Assembly (NCBI GenBank): GCA_045617845.1 | Contig: JAZLJL010000086.1 | Span: 1 to 30,940, forward strand | Direction: 5' to 3' | DNA length: 30,940 bases | From: UBA1181 sp045617845 | GTDB lineage: Bacteria > Bacteroidota > Bacteroidia > Bacteroidales > Paludibacteraceae | Part shown: piece after piece, positions 14,800-24,090 of the stretch | How positions within the stretch are numbered: position 1 is the first letter of the stretch | Layout of the letters: each line of letters starts with the position of its first letter | Notes under the pieces: generated by a model | What the model saw: the letters and a program-made list of their open reading frames with translations, nothing else | Database searches by the model: none | What the model was told of the DNA's origin: nothing | Translations under genes and position numbers: made by a program

Positions 14800-16779
14800 T
14801 TACTTCACGATCAACTTTTCAGTTGAGATGCCCTTGTCGCTCTTAATAGTAACAACATAAAGACCAGCAGCCAAAGAGACTTTTAGCTCTTCGTTAGCCA
14901 CTACGTTGTTTTGGTATGCGAGTGAACCGTCTACAGAGCTGATAATAACTTCAGCATTGTTGTCTACAGAGATGTTTACGGAACCATCTGTTGCAGGGTT
15001 CGGATAAACATTAGCCTTGTGCTCGCAAGCGATCTTCTCTACAGAAGCAAGGATGGCTTCCCATTTCTCTTGATTCTCAGGTTTTCCTTTGAACTTAACA
15101 GTTCCCAATCCGGCTGAAGTAGCCATGAACGCAACTGAGAAGGTGTGTAATCCCTCTTCCAAGTTCAAATAAAACTTCGTGCCTGTTGCATAGTCTGAAG
15201 TAACCTCTGCCCAACCCCAATCGTTGTAAGCATTTGAATCGTCGTAAGAACCTCCATGGCATGGAGTCAAGTTAACAGCCGTGCGGTTTACTGATCCATC
15301 AGCTTCGCAAAGTGCGTTGTGTCCGTCCAATGCGAAAGCCACTTTGTTGATACCTTCAGTGTGGTTAGGTTGAGAAGCTTGTTTGTTGCTGGTATAGATT
15401 TCAAATTCGTAGATACCTGCGATCTTGATGTCCATTGCGTAGTTTACCCACTCACTTTGGCTAATCCAGCCAAGACTGATATAATTAGTCTCACCTGGAA
15501 CGCGTTCATTTCCATCAGAATCAAGATTAGTGTAGCCCAAGTCAACGGTCTCGTCACCACGGATTCCGTCAATTGCACCTGCGTCACCCATGTTGCATGC
15601 ACCTCTACAGTCACCTTTCCAATCGTTATCATTGTCGTGGAATGCGATGTCAACGCCACCCTTGTCAAATTTGCTCAAGTCCAACTCCATGTCGTCCACA
15701 CCATTGAACACTTGTGGAAGATCGTATGGCTCGGATTTGATGTTTCTGAAATCGTCGTTGGATTTCATCGCTTGTTTGATGAAGTTACCAGACTCAGACC
15801 ATTGAGATTGAGAAGGGTTTTGGTCATTATAGTATTGGAATGCGGAAGCGACTTCACTTTTATCGCACCAGCTCCAGTTAACCCAGCTTATCAATTGCTT
15901 ACCGAGGTTCTTACCGTTACAGATATCCAACATCATTTGTCCTGTCTTTTTTGCGTTGTTGATATCTCCTCCGTCACCAGTGTGGGATGAAAGACCCCAC
16001 TCAGAAACGAAAATTGGCAAGAAAGCTGCTGCTGAAGACAAGTAGCCTAAATATCTCTCTTGGTCACCTGCGTAGTGGTGGAAACTGTACATTACGTTCT
16101 CCAAACCTTCCGTATTGACTGGGTCCATCATTTGCCAAGTCAAACCTTGGTCCCATTGAGGAGTACCCACCAAAACGACTGCCTCTCCGTCGTTAGACTT
16201 GATGACAGGGAGCACTTTTTTACAATAGGATTTAACTTGTCCCCAAACATCTTTTACTGTAGGACCGCAAACATCCGTATCAGTATCGATGTTAGGCTCG
16301 TTACAGATCTCATAGATGATGTTGTCGTATCCTTTTTGTTTAGCATATTGGCAAATCTCTTGGAAGAATGATTCTGCGCCATTATAATCATTTGGATTTC
16401 CTGGTTTCAAAATATGCCAGTCTACGATACAGTACATGTTAAGATTGTGGCAGTAATCCATACAATTCTTAACCCATTGTTTGTTTCCGTTCGGGTTGCT
16501 ATCATAGCAATCGCCTTCTTTGATATACATGGCGATACGGGCTAAGTTAGCTCCGTTGTTCTTCATTTCAGAGAAGTCTTTCTCATCATCGAAACATCTT
16601 TGTAAGTTATCGAAACGACCGAAAGTACTCCAACCTTTCAATTGGACTGCCTCTCCTGTTTTGGAGGAAGTCAATTGGTTTCCAACCACTTTAAGTTTGC
16701 CCCAAGTGCTGTAGTCTCCTGCATTAACTTGCAAGATACATGCCAGCGCCAAGGACGCTAATGTAAAAATTTTTTTCAT
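14800..16779 (-). CDS. Secreted GH5 endoglucanase-like enzyme with CBM and T9SS sorting domain
   Basis: A 659-residue protein. Signal peptide at 1-20 (MKKIFTLASLALACILQVNA). Residues 25-340 are a GH5 barrel: LKGWSTFGRF near the start, the acid/base in YEICNEPN (Glu161), HHYAG, and the nucleophile in FVSEWG (Glu260). The pattern is like GH5 cellulases. Residues 360-570 look like a carbohydrate-binding module of the CBM6/35 type (SEWVNYAMDI, GIYEFEIYTSN, LNLEEGLHTFSVAF). Residues 588-659 are a typical type A T9SS sorting domain: VYPNPATDGSVNI, then GLYVVTI and the basic end EKLIVK. It probably cuts beta-1,4-glucan or related hemicellulose at the cell surface. I start at 16779 because a signal peptide begins there; the frame upstream is AT-rich leader. 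Confidence 0.9.
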   Translation of the reverse strand: MKKIFTLASLALACILQVNAGDYSTWGKLKVVGNQLTSSKTGEAVQLKGWSTFGRFDNLQRCFDDEKDFSEMKNNGANLARIAMYIKEGDCYDSNPNGNKQWVKNCMDYCHNLNMYCIVDWHILKPGNPNDYNGAESFFQEICQYAKQKGYDNIIYEICNEPNIDTDTDVCGPTVKDVWGQVKSYCKKVLPVIKSNDGEAVVLVGTPQWDQGLTWQMMDPVNTEGLENVMYSFHHYAGDQERYLGYLSSAAAFLPIFVSEWGLSSHTGDGGDINNAKKTGQMMLDICNGKNLGKQLISWVNWSWCDKSEVASAFQYYNDQNPSQSQWSESGNFIKQAMKSNDDFRNIKSEPYDLPQVFNGVDDMELDLSKFDKGGVDIAFHDNDNDWKGDCRGACNMGDAGAIDGIRGDETVDLGYTNLDSDGNERVPGETNYISLGWISQSEWVNYAMDIKIAGIYEFEIYTSNKQASQPNHTEGINKVAFALDGHNALCEADGSVNRTAVNLTPCHGGSYDDSNAYNDWGWAEVTSDYATGTKFYLNLEEGLHTFSVAFMATSAGLGTVKFKGKPENQEKWEAILASVEKIACEHKANVYPNPATDGSVNISVDNNAEVIISSVDGSLAYQNNVVANEELKVSLAAGLYVVTIKSDKGISTEKLIVK

Positions 16780-16900
16780 GTGATAAATAATTAAAGTTAT
16801 TAAATGATTCTGATAAAATATTATTCTCATTAACACAACACATCAAAAAATATACCAAAGTACGGGTCACTTTAGGGATATGGTTCTGACGCAAAGTTTG

Positions 16901-16908
16901 CAAATATA
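16901..16908 (-). promoter_or_regulatory. -7 box for the GH5 gene
   Basis: The minus strand reads TATATTTG followed by caaact, an exact TAnnTTTG match, giving a leader of about 115 bases. The rest of the 326-base gap 16780-17105 is AT-rich, apart from the hairpin at 17025-17060 and a small palindrome (gtccgtcacggac, 17081-17093). Confidence 0.5.
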
Positions 16909-17024
16909 TGAATTTATTTTAATTGATGTTCGCTTTTTATGTTAAAGTATTATTTTATTGTCAAAATATGATGGTCGGATTGTCTTGAAAAACAGTCCGC
17001 TAACTCTTGTGCTTGTTAAATCCG

Positions 17025-17060
17025 CAAAAAAGAAGGGGCGTTCCGAAAAACGTCCCTTCC
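17025..17060 (-). terminator. Terminator of the 1411-residue activase gene
   Basis: The stem gaaggggcgtt / aacgtcccttc with one bulged or mismatched position and a 6-base loop is followed on the minus strand by cttttttg. It lies about 45 bases past the stop at 17106. Confidence 0.75.
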
Positions 17061-17105
17061 TGAATTTATTAGGGTCTAGGTGTCCGTCACGGACGTCCCT
17101 ATTTC

Positions 17106-20100
17106 TTATTTCATATTGCTGGTGAACAACAGGAGTCGGTTGGCTATGTTCGCCTCGCTGACGCCGCCGTCGAAGTCGAGCGACAACATATTCAGTTGTG
17201 GATATTCCTGCTTCATCTTTTTCTCGATTCCGCGCGCCACGATGTGGTTGGCGATACATCCGAACGGTTGCATGCTGACCACGTTGTTGCAGCCGTCCTT
17301 CATGAAGGCGATCACTTCGGCAGGCAGCAACCAGCCTTCGCCGAACTGTGCGGAGAGGCTGATGACGTCCTTCGCATATTCGCTGATGGTCTTGATGTCC
17401 TGCTCTGGCTTGTAATACTTGAACTGGGACGCTTCCGACTCCAGTTTCTTCATCACTTTGCGAATCAGGTTGTAGGCCATGTCGATGACTAACGGCGGCA
17501 CCTTGAACCGTTTCACGAAGTTCTCGCGGTTAAATTTGTAGTTGACGAACGCGCGGAAGAAGAAGTTATGCACGGCTGAAGGGACGACCTCCACACCATG
17601 TTCCATCAGCCAATCCGGAACGTATCGGTGTGCGTAAGGGTTGAACTTCAGGAAGATTTCTCCTGTGATTCCCGCCTTCGGGTAGACGCGGTCTTCGTAG
17701 ATCGGCACTGCGTTGAATGCCCTGGCGGCTTCGCCCGTCAGTTTCAACAGACCTTTCGTGTCGCCTTTCTCCACCAATGGTTTGGCTTTGTCGAGGTATA
17801 GGTCACGTAGTTTGCGCGCTTCGCCCTTGTTCTTCTCCCTCACCGCGATGGCGTGGTAGAAGATGGAAAGCCAGTCTCCGTACATGGTGGCGTAGATGAT
17901 GAGCGGAGCCGCCTTGATGAGGTTCAGCTTGAAGCCCGGTTGGTCCTCTATGTTGTCCGTTCCTCCGATTCCGATGACCGGTACCTGTTCGAACCCGGCG
18001 TCAACAATCGCCTTCCTAATCAATGGAGGGTAGTTGGCGGCGCGGCATTGACCCAATTGTGTGACGGCGACCGCCACTTTGTCTAAATCATATTTGCCGG
18101 ACTGCAACGCCTTGATCAGGTCTCCCACGATCAAAGTGGCAGGGTAACATACTTCGTTGTTGGAATATTTCAAACCGATGTCGTTCGATTCCGCGTCGCT
18201 CAACGGCAAAGATTCCATGTCGTAGCCCGCCCATTTGAATGCGGCTGGGAAGAGTGGGGAAAGATACTCCGTGAAGAATGGAGCGAGGATTTTCCTCCTC
18301 TCATTATCTCCTACCTCGAATCGTTTCGGTTTGATGAACGGCTTCACGTCCGTCGCCTCTTTCGCCTCGAATTTCAGGCTCTCGATGAGGGAGCGTACGC
18401 GTAGCTTCATGGAACCGACATTGTTGATGTCGTCGATTTTCAGGAGTGTCAACGATTTCCCATAACGGTTGAGGAGGCTTCGTACCTCGTCGGTGAAGAA
18501 GGCGTCAGGTCCGCATCCGAAAGAGGTGGTCTCCACGTAGTGGACGTTCTTGCCTTGTCTTGCGGCCCATTGTGCGGAGTTGAGTATACGGTTGACGAAG
18601 GACCATTGTTTGATGATGAAGGCCTCCTTCTCGTCGCAGTTGTTTTTCCTTGAGATTTCCTCCGTGATGACGTCCACGCCCATTTGGGAAATCATCTCGG
18701 ACACTTTATGTTGGATGAGCGGGTCGGTGTGGTATGGACGTCCGGCGAGGACGATGACCAACCTGTTTTCCTTTTTTGCTTTTTCGTAGGCCTCCTCGTT
18801 GATTTTTCTTAGGTTCAAGCCGAATTCGCTGTATGCCTGCACGGCTTTTGCGTGGGCCGCCTTGACGGTCTTTTCGGACACGCCGAGTCCCTTCATGTAA
18901 CGGATCAGTTGTTTGAGTAACAGTTTTTCGTCCTTGAAGGAGATGACAGGGGAGTCGATAGGGGTTTCGGAATCGATGGCGCTTTGCACCACGTCCGGAT
19001 ATCCGATGATGATCGGGCAGTTGAAGCTGTTATGGGCGGCGTTGTCCTCGACGCATTCGTATACGACGCGCGGGAAGAAGATCCTATCCACGCCTTTGTC
19101 CTGCAGCTCGTAGATGTGGCTGTGCACCAGCTTCGCGGGGAAGCAGATGTTGTCGGACATGACGGAGTGGACGCCCCTTTCGTAGTTTCTGTAGGTGGAA
19201 GTGGAGGAGAGCTCCACTTGGATGTTGCATTCCGTGAAGAAGGTGTGCCAGAACGGGAACTCCTCGTACATGTTCAATGCGCGGGGGATACCCATTTTGA
19301 AGAGCGGCGAGAGCAGTTTGGAAGGTTGTTCGGCGCGGTCGAAGAGCTCGTGGTACTTCCTGTCGCTCATGTCGATGCCCGGTTTCGTCTTGGAGCCTCC
19401 GTTGTTGAATATCTTTTCGCACTTGTTTCCGGAGTAGTAGATGCCGCCGCTTTTGAAGTTGTATTTCGTGATTTGGCAGTTGTTGTCGCAACCTTTGCAT
19501 GACAACAACTTCGATTCGAACTCTGCTGCGTTGAGGTAGTTGTCGAGTGGCGTCGCCTTTTTGTTCTGGTCGTGCATCTTCTTCGCGTAGAGTGCGCAAC
19601 CATAGGCGCCCATGAGCTCAGGCACGTTGTTGCAGTAGACGTTCTTGCCTGTGAGGTTTTCGAACGCCTTGACGACAGAATCGTTCTTCATCGTACCGCC
19701 TTGGAGGACGATGTTCTTTCCGAGTTCGTCGTAGTTCTTTATCTTGAGTACTTTGAATAGACAGTTTTTCACGACCGAATAGGCGAGACCAGCGGCGATG
19801 TCGCTCACAGCGTATCCTTCGCGCAAAACTTGTTTCACCTTAGAGTTCATGAAGACGGTGCAGCGTGTACCGAGGTCGCATGGGTTTTGGCTTTGGCAGG
19901 CCTGGTAGACGAAATCGGTGATTTCGCAGCCGAGGGTCTGGGCGAATGTCTCGATGAAGGAACCGCAACCTGATGAGCAGGCCTCGTTGATCTCCATACG
20001 CGTCAAAGCTCCGTTTTCCACGTAGATGGCCTTCATGTCTTGTCCTCCGATGTCGAGGATGAAGGAGACGTCAGGGCACATGTTCTTGGCCGCGACGTAG

Positions 20101-21341
20101 TGCGCCATGGTTTCGATCATGCCGTAGTCTAGGGAGTATGCGGCTTTGATGAGGTCCTCACCATAGCCGGTGGAGCATCCTGCCGTGATTTCCAGGTCGA
20201 GTTTCTCCTCGATGCAGCGTGCCTTGAGTTTCTCCAAGCCGCGTCTTACCGCGCCGATAGGGTTTCCGCCGTTGTGGGTGTAGTATTTGTAGAGGATGTC
20301 GCCTGTCTCGTTGATGAGGACAATCTTCGTGGTGGTTGAGCCGGAGTCGATACCCAAATAGGTCTTTCCCTTGCATTCGTTGAGGTTAACAACAGGAATG
20401 TGGGATTTCTCCTTTTCGGCTTTCCATGCCATGTATTCCTCTTCGTCGTTGAAGATAGGAGGCAGTGTGACGTTTGTCTTGTTCTTATTAGGGTTGGCCG
20501 TAACCTTTTGTTCAGGTTCGCGGCTGAGTATTTCGGTTAGTTCGTTGACGTCGATCGGCGTCATTTCGTTTTTGAAGAGCGCTGTTCCCCAGGCCGGGAT
20601 GATGTTGGCGTTCTCCAGCACGACGCAGTCATTGTTGATGTCGAGGCGGAAGTAATCCGCTATCGCCTTGCGCAATGATCCGATGAAGGTGAGTGGTCCG
20701 CCGCAGAAGAGCACCTTCGGGCGCACTTCGCAACCGTGCGATAAGGCGCTTGCGGTCTGTACGGCCACGGCGCGGAAGATGGAGGCGGCGATGTCCTCTT
20801 TGGTGGCGTTTCTTGCCACTAGGTTTTGTATATCCGTTTTGGAGAAAACGCCGCAGCGAGAGGCGATAGGGTAGACGTGTTGCGCTTTTTGGGCAAGGCC
20901 GTCGAGGTCGGTCACTTCAACGCCTAAGCAGAGCGCCATTTGGTCGATGAAGGCTCCCGTACCACCTGCGCAGTTACCGTTCATACGTAAGTCGGATACT
21001 TGTCCGTCTTTCAAGTAAACGATTTTGGCGTCCTCTCCGCCTATGTCTATGATGGTGGAAATCTCGGGATGTACTTTCTTGGTGAACTCCGTGGCGGCGA
21101 TCACCTCCTGTACGAAAGGAATATTATATCTTTCTGATACGCCCAATCCGACCGAACCGGTGATGGAAAGGGTGAATTTTTCTGTTGACAAAGTGGATTT
21201 CAGCTCCTCTAGAAAGGATGCGATAGCCCCCTTGACGTTCGCCAAGTGACGTTTGTATGAAGAATAAACTACATTTCCAGTTTCGTTAAGCACCACGATT
21301 TTCGCAGTAGTGGAGCCTATGTCAAGTCCTATTTTGAACAT
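17106..21341 (-). CDS. Giant acyl-CoA dehydratase activase-like Fe-S ATPase (tandem BcrAD/BadFG plus DUF2229)
   Basis: A 1411-residue cytoplasmic protein. It contains two ASKHA ATPase domains of the HgdC/BadFG type. Domain 1 has DIGSTTAK (7-14), CAGGTGAF (Cys124) and SRCGVFSKTD (Cys163). Domain 2 has IDSGSTTTK (331-339), ACSSGCGSF (Cys455, Cys459) and TRCTVF (Cys494). In HgdC the matching cysteines hold a [4Fe-4S] cluster between subunits. A Cys-rich linker follows (C615, C618, C622, C641). Then comes the DUF2229 region, starting at MGIPRALNMYEEFPFW (683-698), with CFPAK. The C-terminal third (about 860-1200) resembles the HgdB-like dehydratase fold (AGRPYHTDP, NNEVCYPATL). Relatives drive electrons into 2-hydroxyacyl-CoA dehydratases or benzoyl-CoA reductases using ATP. 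No dehydratase, CoA-transferase or ferredoxin gene is nearby, so the substrate is unknown. Confidence 0.88.
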   Translation of the reverse strand: MFKIGLDIGSTTAKIVVLNETGNVVYSSYKRHLANVKGAIASFLEELKSTLSTEKFTLSITGSVGLGVSERYNIPFVQEVIAATEFTKKVHPEISTIIDIGGEDAKIVYLKDGQVSDLRMNGNCAGGTGAFIDQMALCLGVEVTDLDGLAQKAQHVYPIASRCGVFSKTDIQNLVARNATKEDIAASIFRAVAVQTASALSHGCEVRPKVLFCGGPLTFIGSLRKAIADYFRLDINNDCVVLENANIIPAWGTALFKNEMTPIDVNELTEILSREPEQKVTANPNKNKTNVTLPPIFNDEEEYMAWKAEKEKSHIPVVNLNECKGKTYLGIDSGSTTTKIVLINETGDILYKYYTHNGGNPIGAVRRGLEKLKARCIEEKLDLEITAGCSTGYGEDLIKAAYSLDYGMIETMAHYVAAKNMCPDVSFILDIGGQDMKAIYVENGALTRMEINEACSSGCGSFIETFAQTLGCEITDFVYQACQSQNPCDLGTRCTVFMNSKVKQVLREGYAVSDIAAGLAYSVVKNCLFKVLKIKNYDELGKNIVLQGGTMKNDSVVKAFENLTGKNVYCNNVPELMGAYGCALYAKKMHDQNKKATPLDNYLNAAEFESKLLSCKGCDNNCQITKYNFKSGGIYYSGNKCEKIFNNGGSKTKPGIDMSDRKYHELFDRAEQPSKLLSPLFKMGIPRALNMYEEFPFWHTFFTECNIQVELSSTSTYRNYERGVHSVMSDNICFPAKLVHSHIYELQDKGVDRIFFPRVVYECVEDNAAHNSFNCPIIIGYPDVVQSAIDSETPIDSPVISFKDEKLLLKQLIRYMKGLGVSEKTVKAAHAKAVQAYSEFGLNLRKINEEAYEKAKKENRLVIVLAGRPYHTDPLIQHKVSEMISQMGVDVITEEISRKNNCDEKEAFIIKQWSFVNRILNSAQWAARQGKNVHYVETTSFGCGPDAFFTDEVRSLLNRYGKSLTLLKIDDINNVGSMKLRVRSLIESLKFEAKEATDVKPFIKPKRFEVGDNERRKILAPFFTEYLSPLFPAAFKWAGYDMESLPLSDAESNDIGLKYSNNEVCYPATLIVGDLIKALQSGKYDLDKVAVAVTQLGQCRAANYPPLIRKAIVDAGFEQVPVIGIGGTDNIEDQPGFKLNLIKAAPLIIYATMYGDWLSIFYHAIAVREKNKGEARKLRDLYLDKAKPLVEKGDTKGLLKLTGEAARAFNAVPIYEDRVYPKAGITGEIFLKFNPYAHRYVPDWLMEHGVEVVPSAVHNFFFRAFVNYKFNRENFVKRFKVPPLVIDMAYNLIRKVMKKLESEASQFKYYKPEQDIKTISEYAKDVISLSAQFGEGWLLPAEVIAFMKDGCNNVVSMQPFGCIANHIVARGIEKKMKQEYPQLNMLSLDFDGGVSEANIANRLLLFTSNMK

Positions 21342-21370
21342 ATAAATCTACCTCGCATAAAAAATAATTG

Positions 21371-21378
21371 CAAAATTA
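21371..21378 (-). promoter_or_regulatory. -7 box for the activase gene
   Basis: The minus strand reads TAATTTTG followed by caat, matching TAnnTTTG, 30 bases before the start at 21341. Confidence 0.55.
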
Positions 21379-21484
21379 GGTATAAAAAACGAAAATGCCA
21401 ACCGTTAATTTACTGATTTGATTTTCGACAAAGCAAGTTCCCTAATTAGTTTGAAAGGAAAGAATACTTTTCCTCCGATTATTG

Positions 21485-23821
21485 TCATTGCTCGTCGGAT
21501 ACGGAGATGGACTCGCAGTACTTCATTAGGTCTTGTATTTTTTCGGTCTCACCGACGATCCAGATGAAGTCTCCTTTGCATAATTCTGTGTTTGGTGACG
21601 GGTTCATGATGGTTGTCCCTTCGTGTTCTATACCCACGATCATGCATTTAGTATATTCCTTCACGCCAGATTGGCTGATTGTCTTTCCAGCCAGGTTGGA
21701 TTTCCCGGAAATCTGGAATTGCTCGATGACGACGCCCTTGTTTTTTGTCTCCTTGGTCCAGTTCTCGTTGGCGGTGGCAAGAGCTTCGCTGAATGCGTTC
21801 AGTTGTTCGTCCGTTCCGAGCACGAGCAGTTTGTCGAACGGGAAGATGACCTCTTCCGCCGAAGGAATGTTGATGCGTTGTTTGCCTCGCATGATGGAGA
21901 CTACGTAGACGCCGTATTTCTGGTGGAAATTCATTTTCCGAAGGGTATAGCCTATGCATTTCGAGAATTGCGGTACTTCGAAATCCACAAGGTGCAGGTC
22001 GTGGGCGGAGAGCGTTTTCGCCAGTTCCCTTTTGCCGAACACCTCCTTCTCCATCGATTTCTTCTTCGCTTCGTATTCGCGCGAGTTGAGGTTGTGCATG
22101 AACTTACGTTCCAAGGTGATGGAGTATAGTTTGATTCGTCTGGACCGCAACATCAGGATGATGAGTATGGTGGCGCAGATGACGACTACGGCGATGAAGA
22201 GGAATCCGGTATTGATTTGCAGGATTTCGGCGGTCTTCAGTAGGATGAAGTAGACGAATGTCGCCGCCAGGAAGAATCGAAGAAGGATGGTGGCTATCAG
22301 TGGCGCATGGTTCCTTTTGCTGGTCTTCCATAAGTATTTATATTCCAGCGAGTGGTTTTTCTTCGCCACCATGGCGCGGAGGAGCGGAGCGATGATCAGG
22401 ATGGTGATTCCCGCGCCGATAAGGGCGCCCCAATAGCTGTTCGATTCGCCCCAGTATTCCGTCGTCTTACTGATGACGAACGGGATGAAGTACTTGATGG
22501 AGAGAAGTTCTATGGCGATGGCCAGCATAGAATAGATGGCGATGATCTTGATGATCTGTGAGAGTAGGCTGTACCAGACACTCTGTGTGTGGGCCGATTT
22601 ATCGGAAAGCGATCGTCTCTCGATGGCGTTTGTCCAGGAGGCGGGCATATGTTTCGATACGAATTCGTAGGCAGGTGTGGATAGCCGCATGATGTATGGG
22701 GTCAGGAAGATGGTGATGACGGAGACCGCCACGATGACCGGATAGATGAAGTTGTCTATGATGCCAAGATTACTACCTTGGAGGGCGATGATGAAGGCGA
22801 ATTCTCCGATTTGGGTCAGGCAGAAGCCAGATTGGATGGCGGATTTCATCTGTTGTCCGGCCAATAGGAGACCGCATGTGCCGAAGATGATCTGACCGAA
22901 GATGATCGCCAGGGTGATGGCGATGATCGGCACGATGTATTCGCAGATGATGTTGAAGTCCACCATCATGCCGACGGAGACGAAGAAGATGGCGCCGAAC
23001 ACGTCTTTGAATGGCCGTACCAACCTTTCGATCCTTTCCGCTTCCAGCGTCTCGGCGAGGACGGAACCCATCACGAACGCACCCAAGGCGGAGGAGAATC
23101 CCACTTTCATGGCGAAGAGCACCATGCCGAAGCATAGTCCGAGTGAAAAGACCAGTATGGTTTCGTCGTTCAATACTTTCTTCGCTTTCCGCAGGATGGT
23201 CGGGATGAAGTAGATGCCTGATATCAGCCAAACGACCAGGAAGAAGACGAGTTTGAGGATTCCCATGATGAGTTCCTCCCCTTCGAAGGATTTGCTGACG
23301 GCCAGGGTGGAGATGAGCACCATCAGGACGATGGCGATGAGGTCTTCGATGATGAGGATGCCGTACACGTACCGTGTGTACGATTGGTTGCGTAGCCCCA
23401 TGTCGTCGAAGGCTTTGACGATGATGGCGGTGGACGACATGGATATCATACCGCCTAAGAGGATGCTGTTGGTGATGCCCCAGCCCAAAGAGAGTCCGAC
23501 GACGAATCCCAACAATATCATGAAGGTGATGATGGTGATGGCGGCGATCGCCGCTGTTTGCCCCACCTTGAGTAGTTTCTTGAAACTGAAGTCCAGGCCT
23601 AACGAGAAGAGGAGGAATATCACACCGATGTCAGACCATGTCCCTATGTCGGACGTGCCGGAGATGTCCGGTGTCAGCGTGATTTGCGAGCTGACGAGGC
23701 ATCCCGCCACGATATAGCCCAACACGACGGGCTGTTTCAACCATTTGAAAAGGATGGTGATGACACCTCCTGCGATGAGTATTAATGCTAAATCCGCTAG
23801 TAATGAAGGTATGTTCTCCAT
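21485..23821 (-). CDS. KefB-like monovalent cation:proton antiporter with two TrkA-C domains
   Basis: A 778-residue inner-membrane protein. Residues 1-400 are a CPA2-type Na+/H+ exchanger domain with about 12 helices (QPVVLGYIVAGCLVSS, FSLGLDFSFKKL, SALGAFVMGSVLAE). A further hydrophobic block of four or so helices follows (about 430-590). The C-terminus carries two RCK_C/TrkA-C regulatory modules: one around FEVPQFSKCIGYTLRKM and one around ISGKSNLAGKTISQSG to the end, each of about 85 residues. TrkA-C modules usually bind nucleotides or small ligands and gate transport. It lacks the full RCK-N Rossmann domain of E. coli KefB/KefC. The start at 23821 gives MENIPSLLADLALILIAGG; the upstream 36 codons are charged and cross the promoter. 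It is divergent from rprX. Confidence 0.88.
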   Translation of the reverse strand: MENIPSLLADLALILIAGGVITILFKWLKQPVVLGYIVAGCLVSSQITLTPDISGTSDIGTWSDIGVIFLLFSLGLDFSFKKLLKVGQTAAIAAITIITFMILLGFVVGLSLGWGITNSILLGGMISMSSTAIIVKAFDDMGLRNQSYTRYVYGILIIEDLIAIVLMVLISTLAVSKSFEGEELIMGILKLVFFLVVWLISGIYFIPTILRKAKKVLNDETILVFSLGLCFGMVLFAMKVGFSSALGAFVMGSVLAETLEAERIERLVRPFKDVFGAIFFVSVGMMVDFNIICEYIVPIIAITLAIIFGQIIFGTCGLLLAGQQMKSAIQSGFCLTQIGEFAFIIALQGSNLGIIDNFIYPVIVAVSVITIFLTPYIMRLSTPAYEFVSKHMPASWTNAIERRSLSDKSAHTQSVWYSLLSQIIKIIAIYSMLAIAIELLSIKYFIPFVISKTTEYWGESNSYWGALIGAGITILIIAPLLRAMVAKKNHSLEYKYLWKTSKRNHAPLIATILLRFFLAATFVYFILLKTAEILQINTGFLFIAVVVICATILIILMLRSRRIKLYSITLERKFMHNLNSREYEAKKKSMEKEVFGKRELAKTLSAHDLHLVDFEVPQFSKCIGYTLRKMNFHQKYGVYVVSIMRGKQRINIPSAEEVIFPFDKLLVLGTDEQLNAFSEALATANENWTKETKNKGVVIEQFQISGKSNLAGKTISQSGVKEYTKCMIVGIEHEGTTIMNPSPNTELCKGDFIWIVGETEKIQDLMKYCESISVSDEQ

Positions 23822-23984
23822 ACGGAAGAGTAGTCTATTTGATTTGTTATGAAAATTTTTCGGATGACGGTTCTCTGATTGAACGTCTCCTTGGGGGAGG
23901 GAACGGATGCGTTTTTTGTGCGTCATCAAAAAAACGTATGCGCAAGTCGCTCGCTAAATTCACGGAAGTACCATCATACTCTTG

Positions 23985-23992
23985 CAAATTTA
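23985..23992 (-). promoter_or_regulatory. -7 box for the antiporter
   Basis: The minus strand reads TAAATTTG followed by caag, an exact TAnnTTTG match, with a leader of about 160 bases. It is back to back with the rprX promoter 90 bases away, so a shared regulator could act on both. Confidence 0.5.
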
Positions 23993-24077
23993 GAGAAAAA
24001 TTTCACATTTATTTGTGATTGCCTATCCAACTTTATTAAATAAAGTTAAGTCGTATGAAATGTTAAAATCGTTTGTT

Positions 24078-24085
24078 TATATTTG
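24078..24085 (+). promoter_or_regulatory. -7 box for rprX
   Basis: TATATTTG matches TAnnTTTG exactly and ends only 5 bases before the rprX ATG at 24091. If this box is used, the mRNA would begin at or very near the start codon. Confidence 0.5.
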
Positions 24086-24090
24086 CGTCC

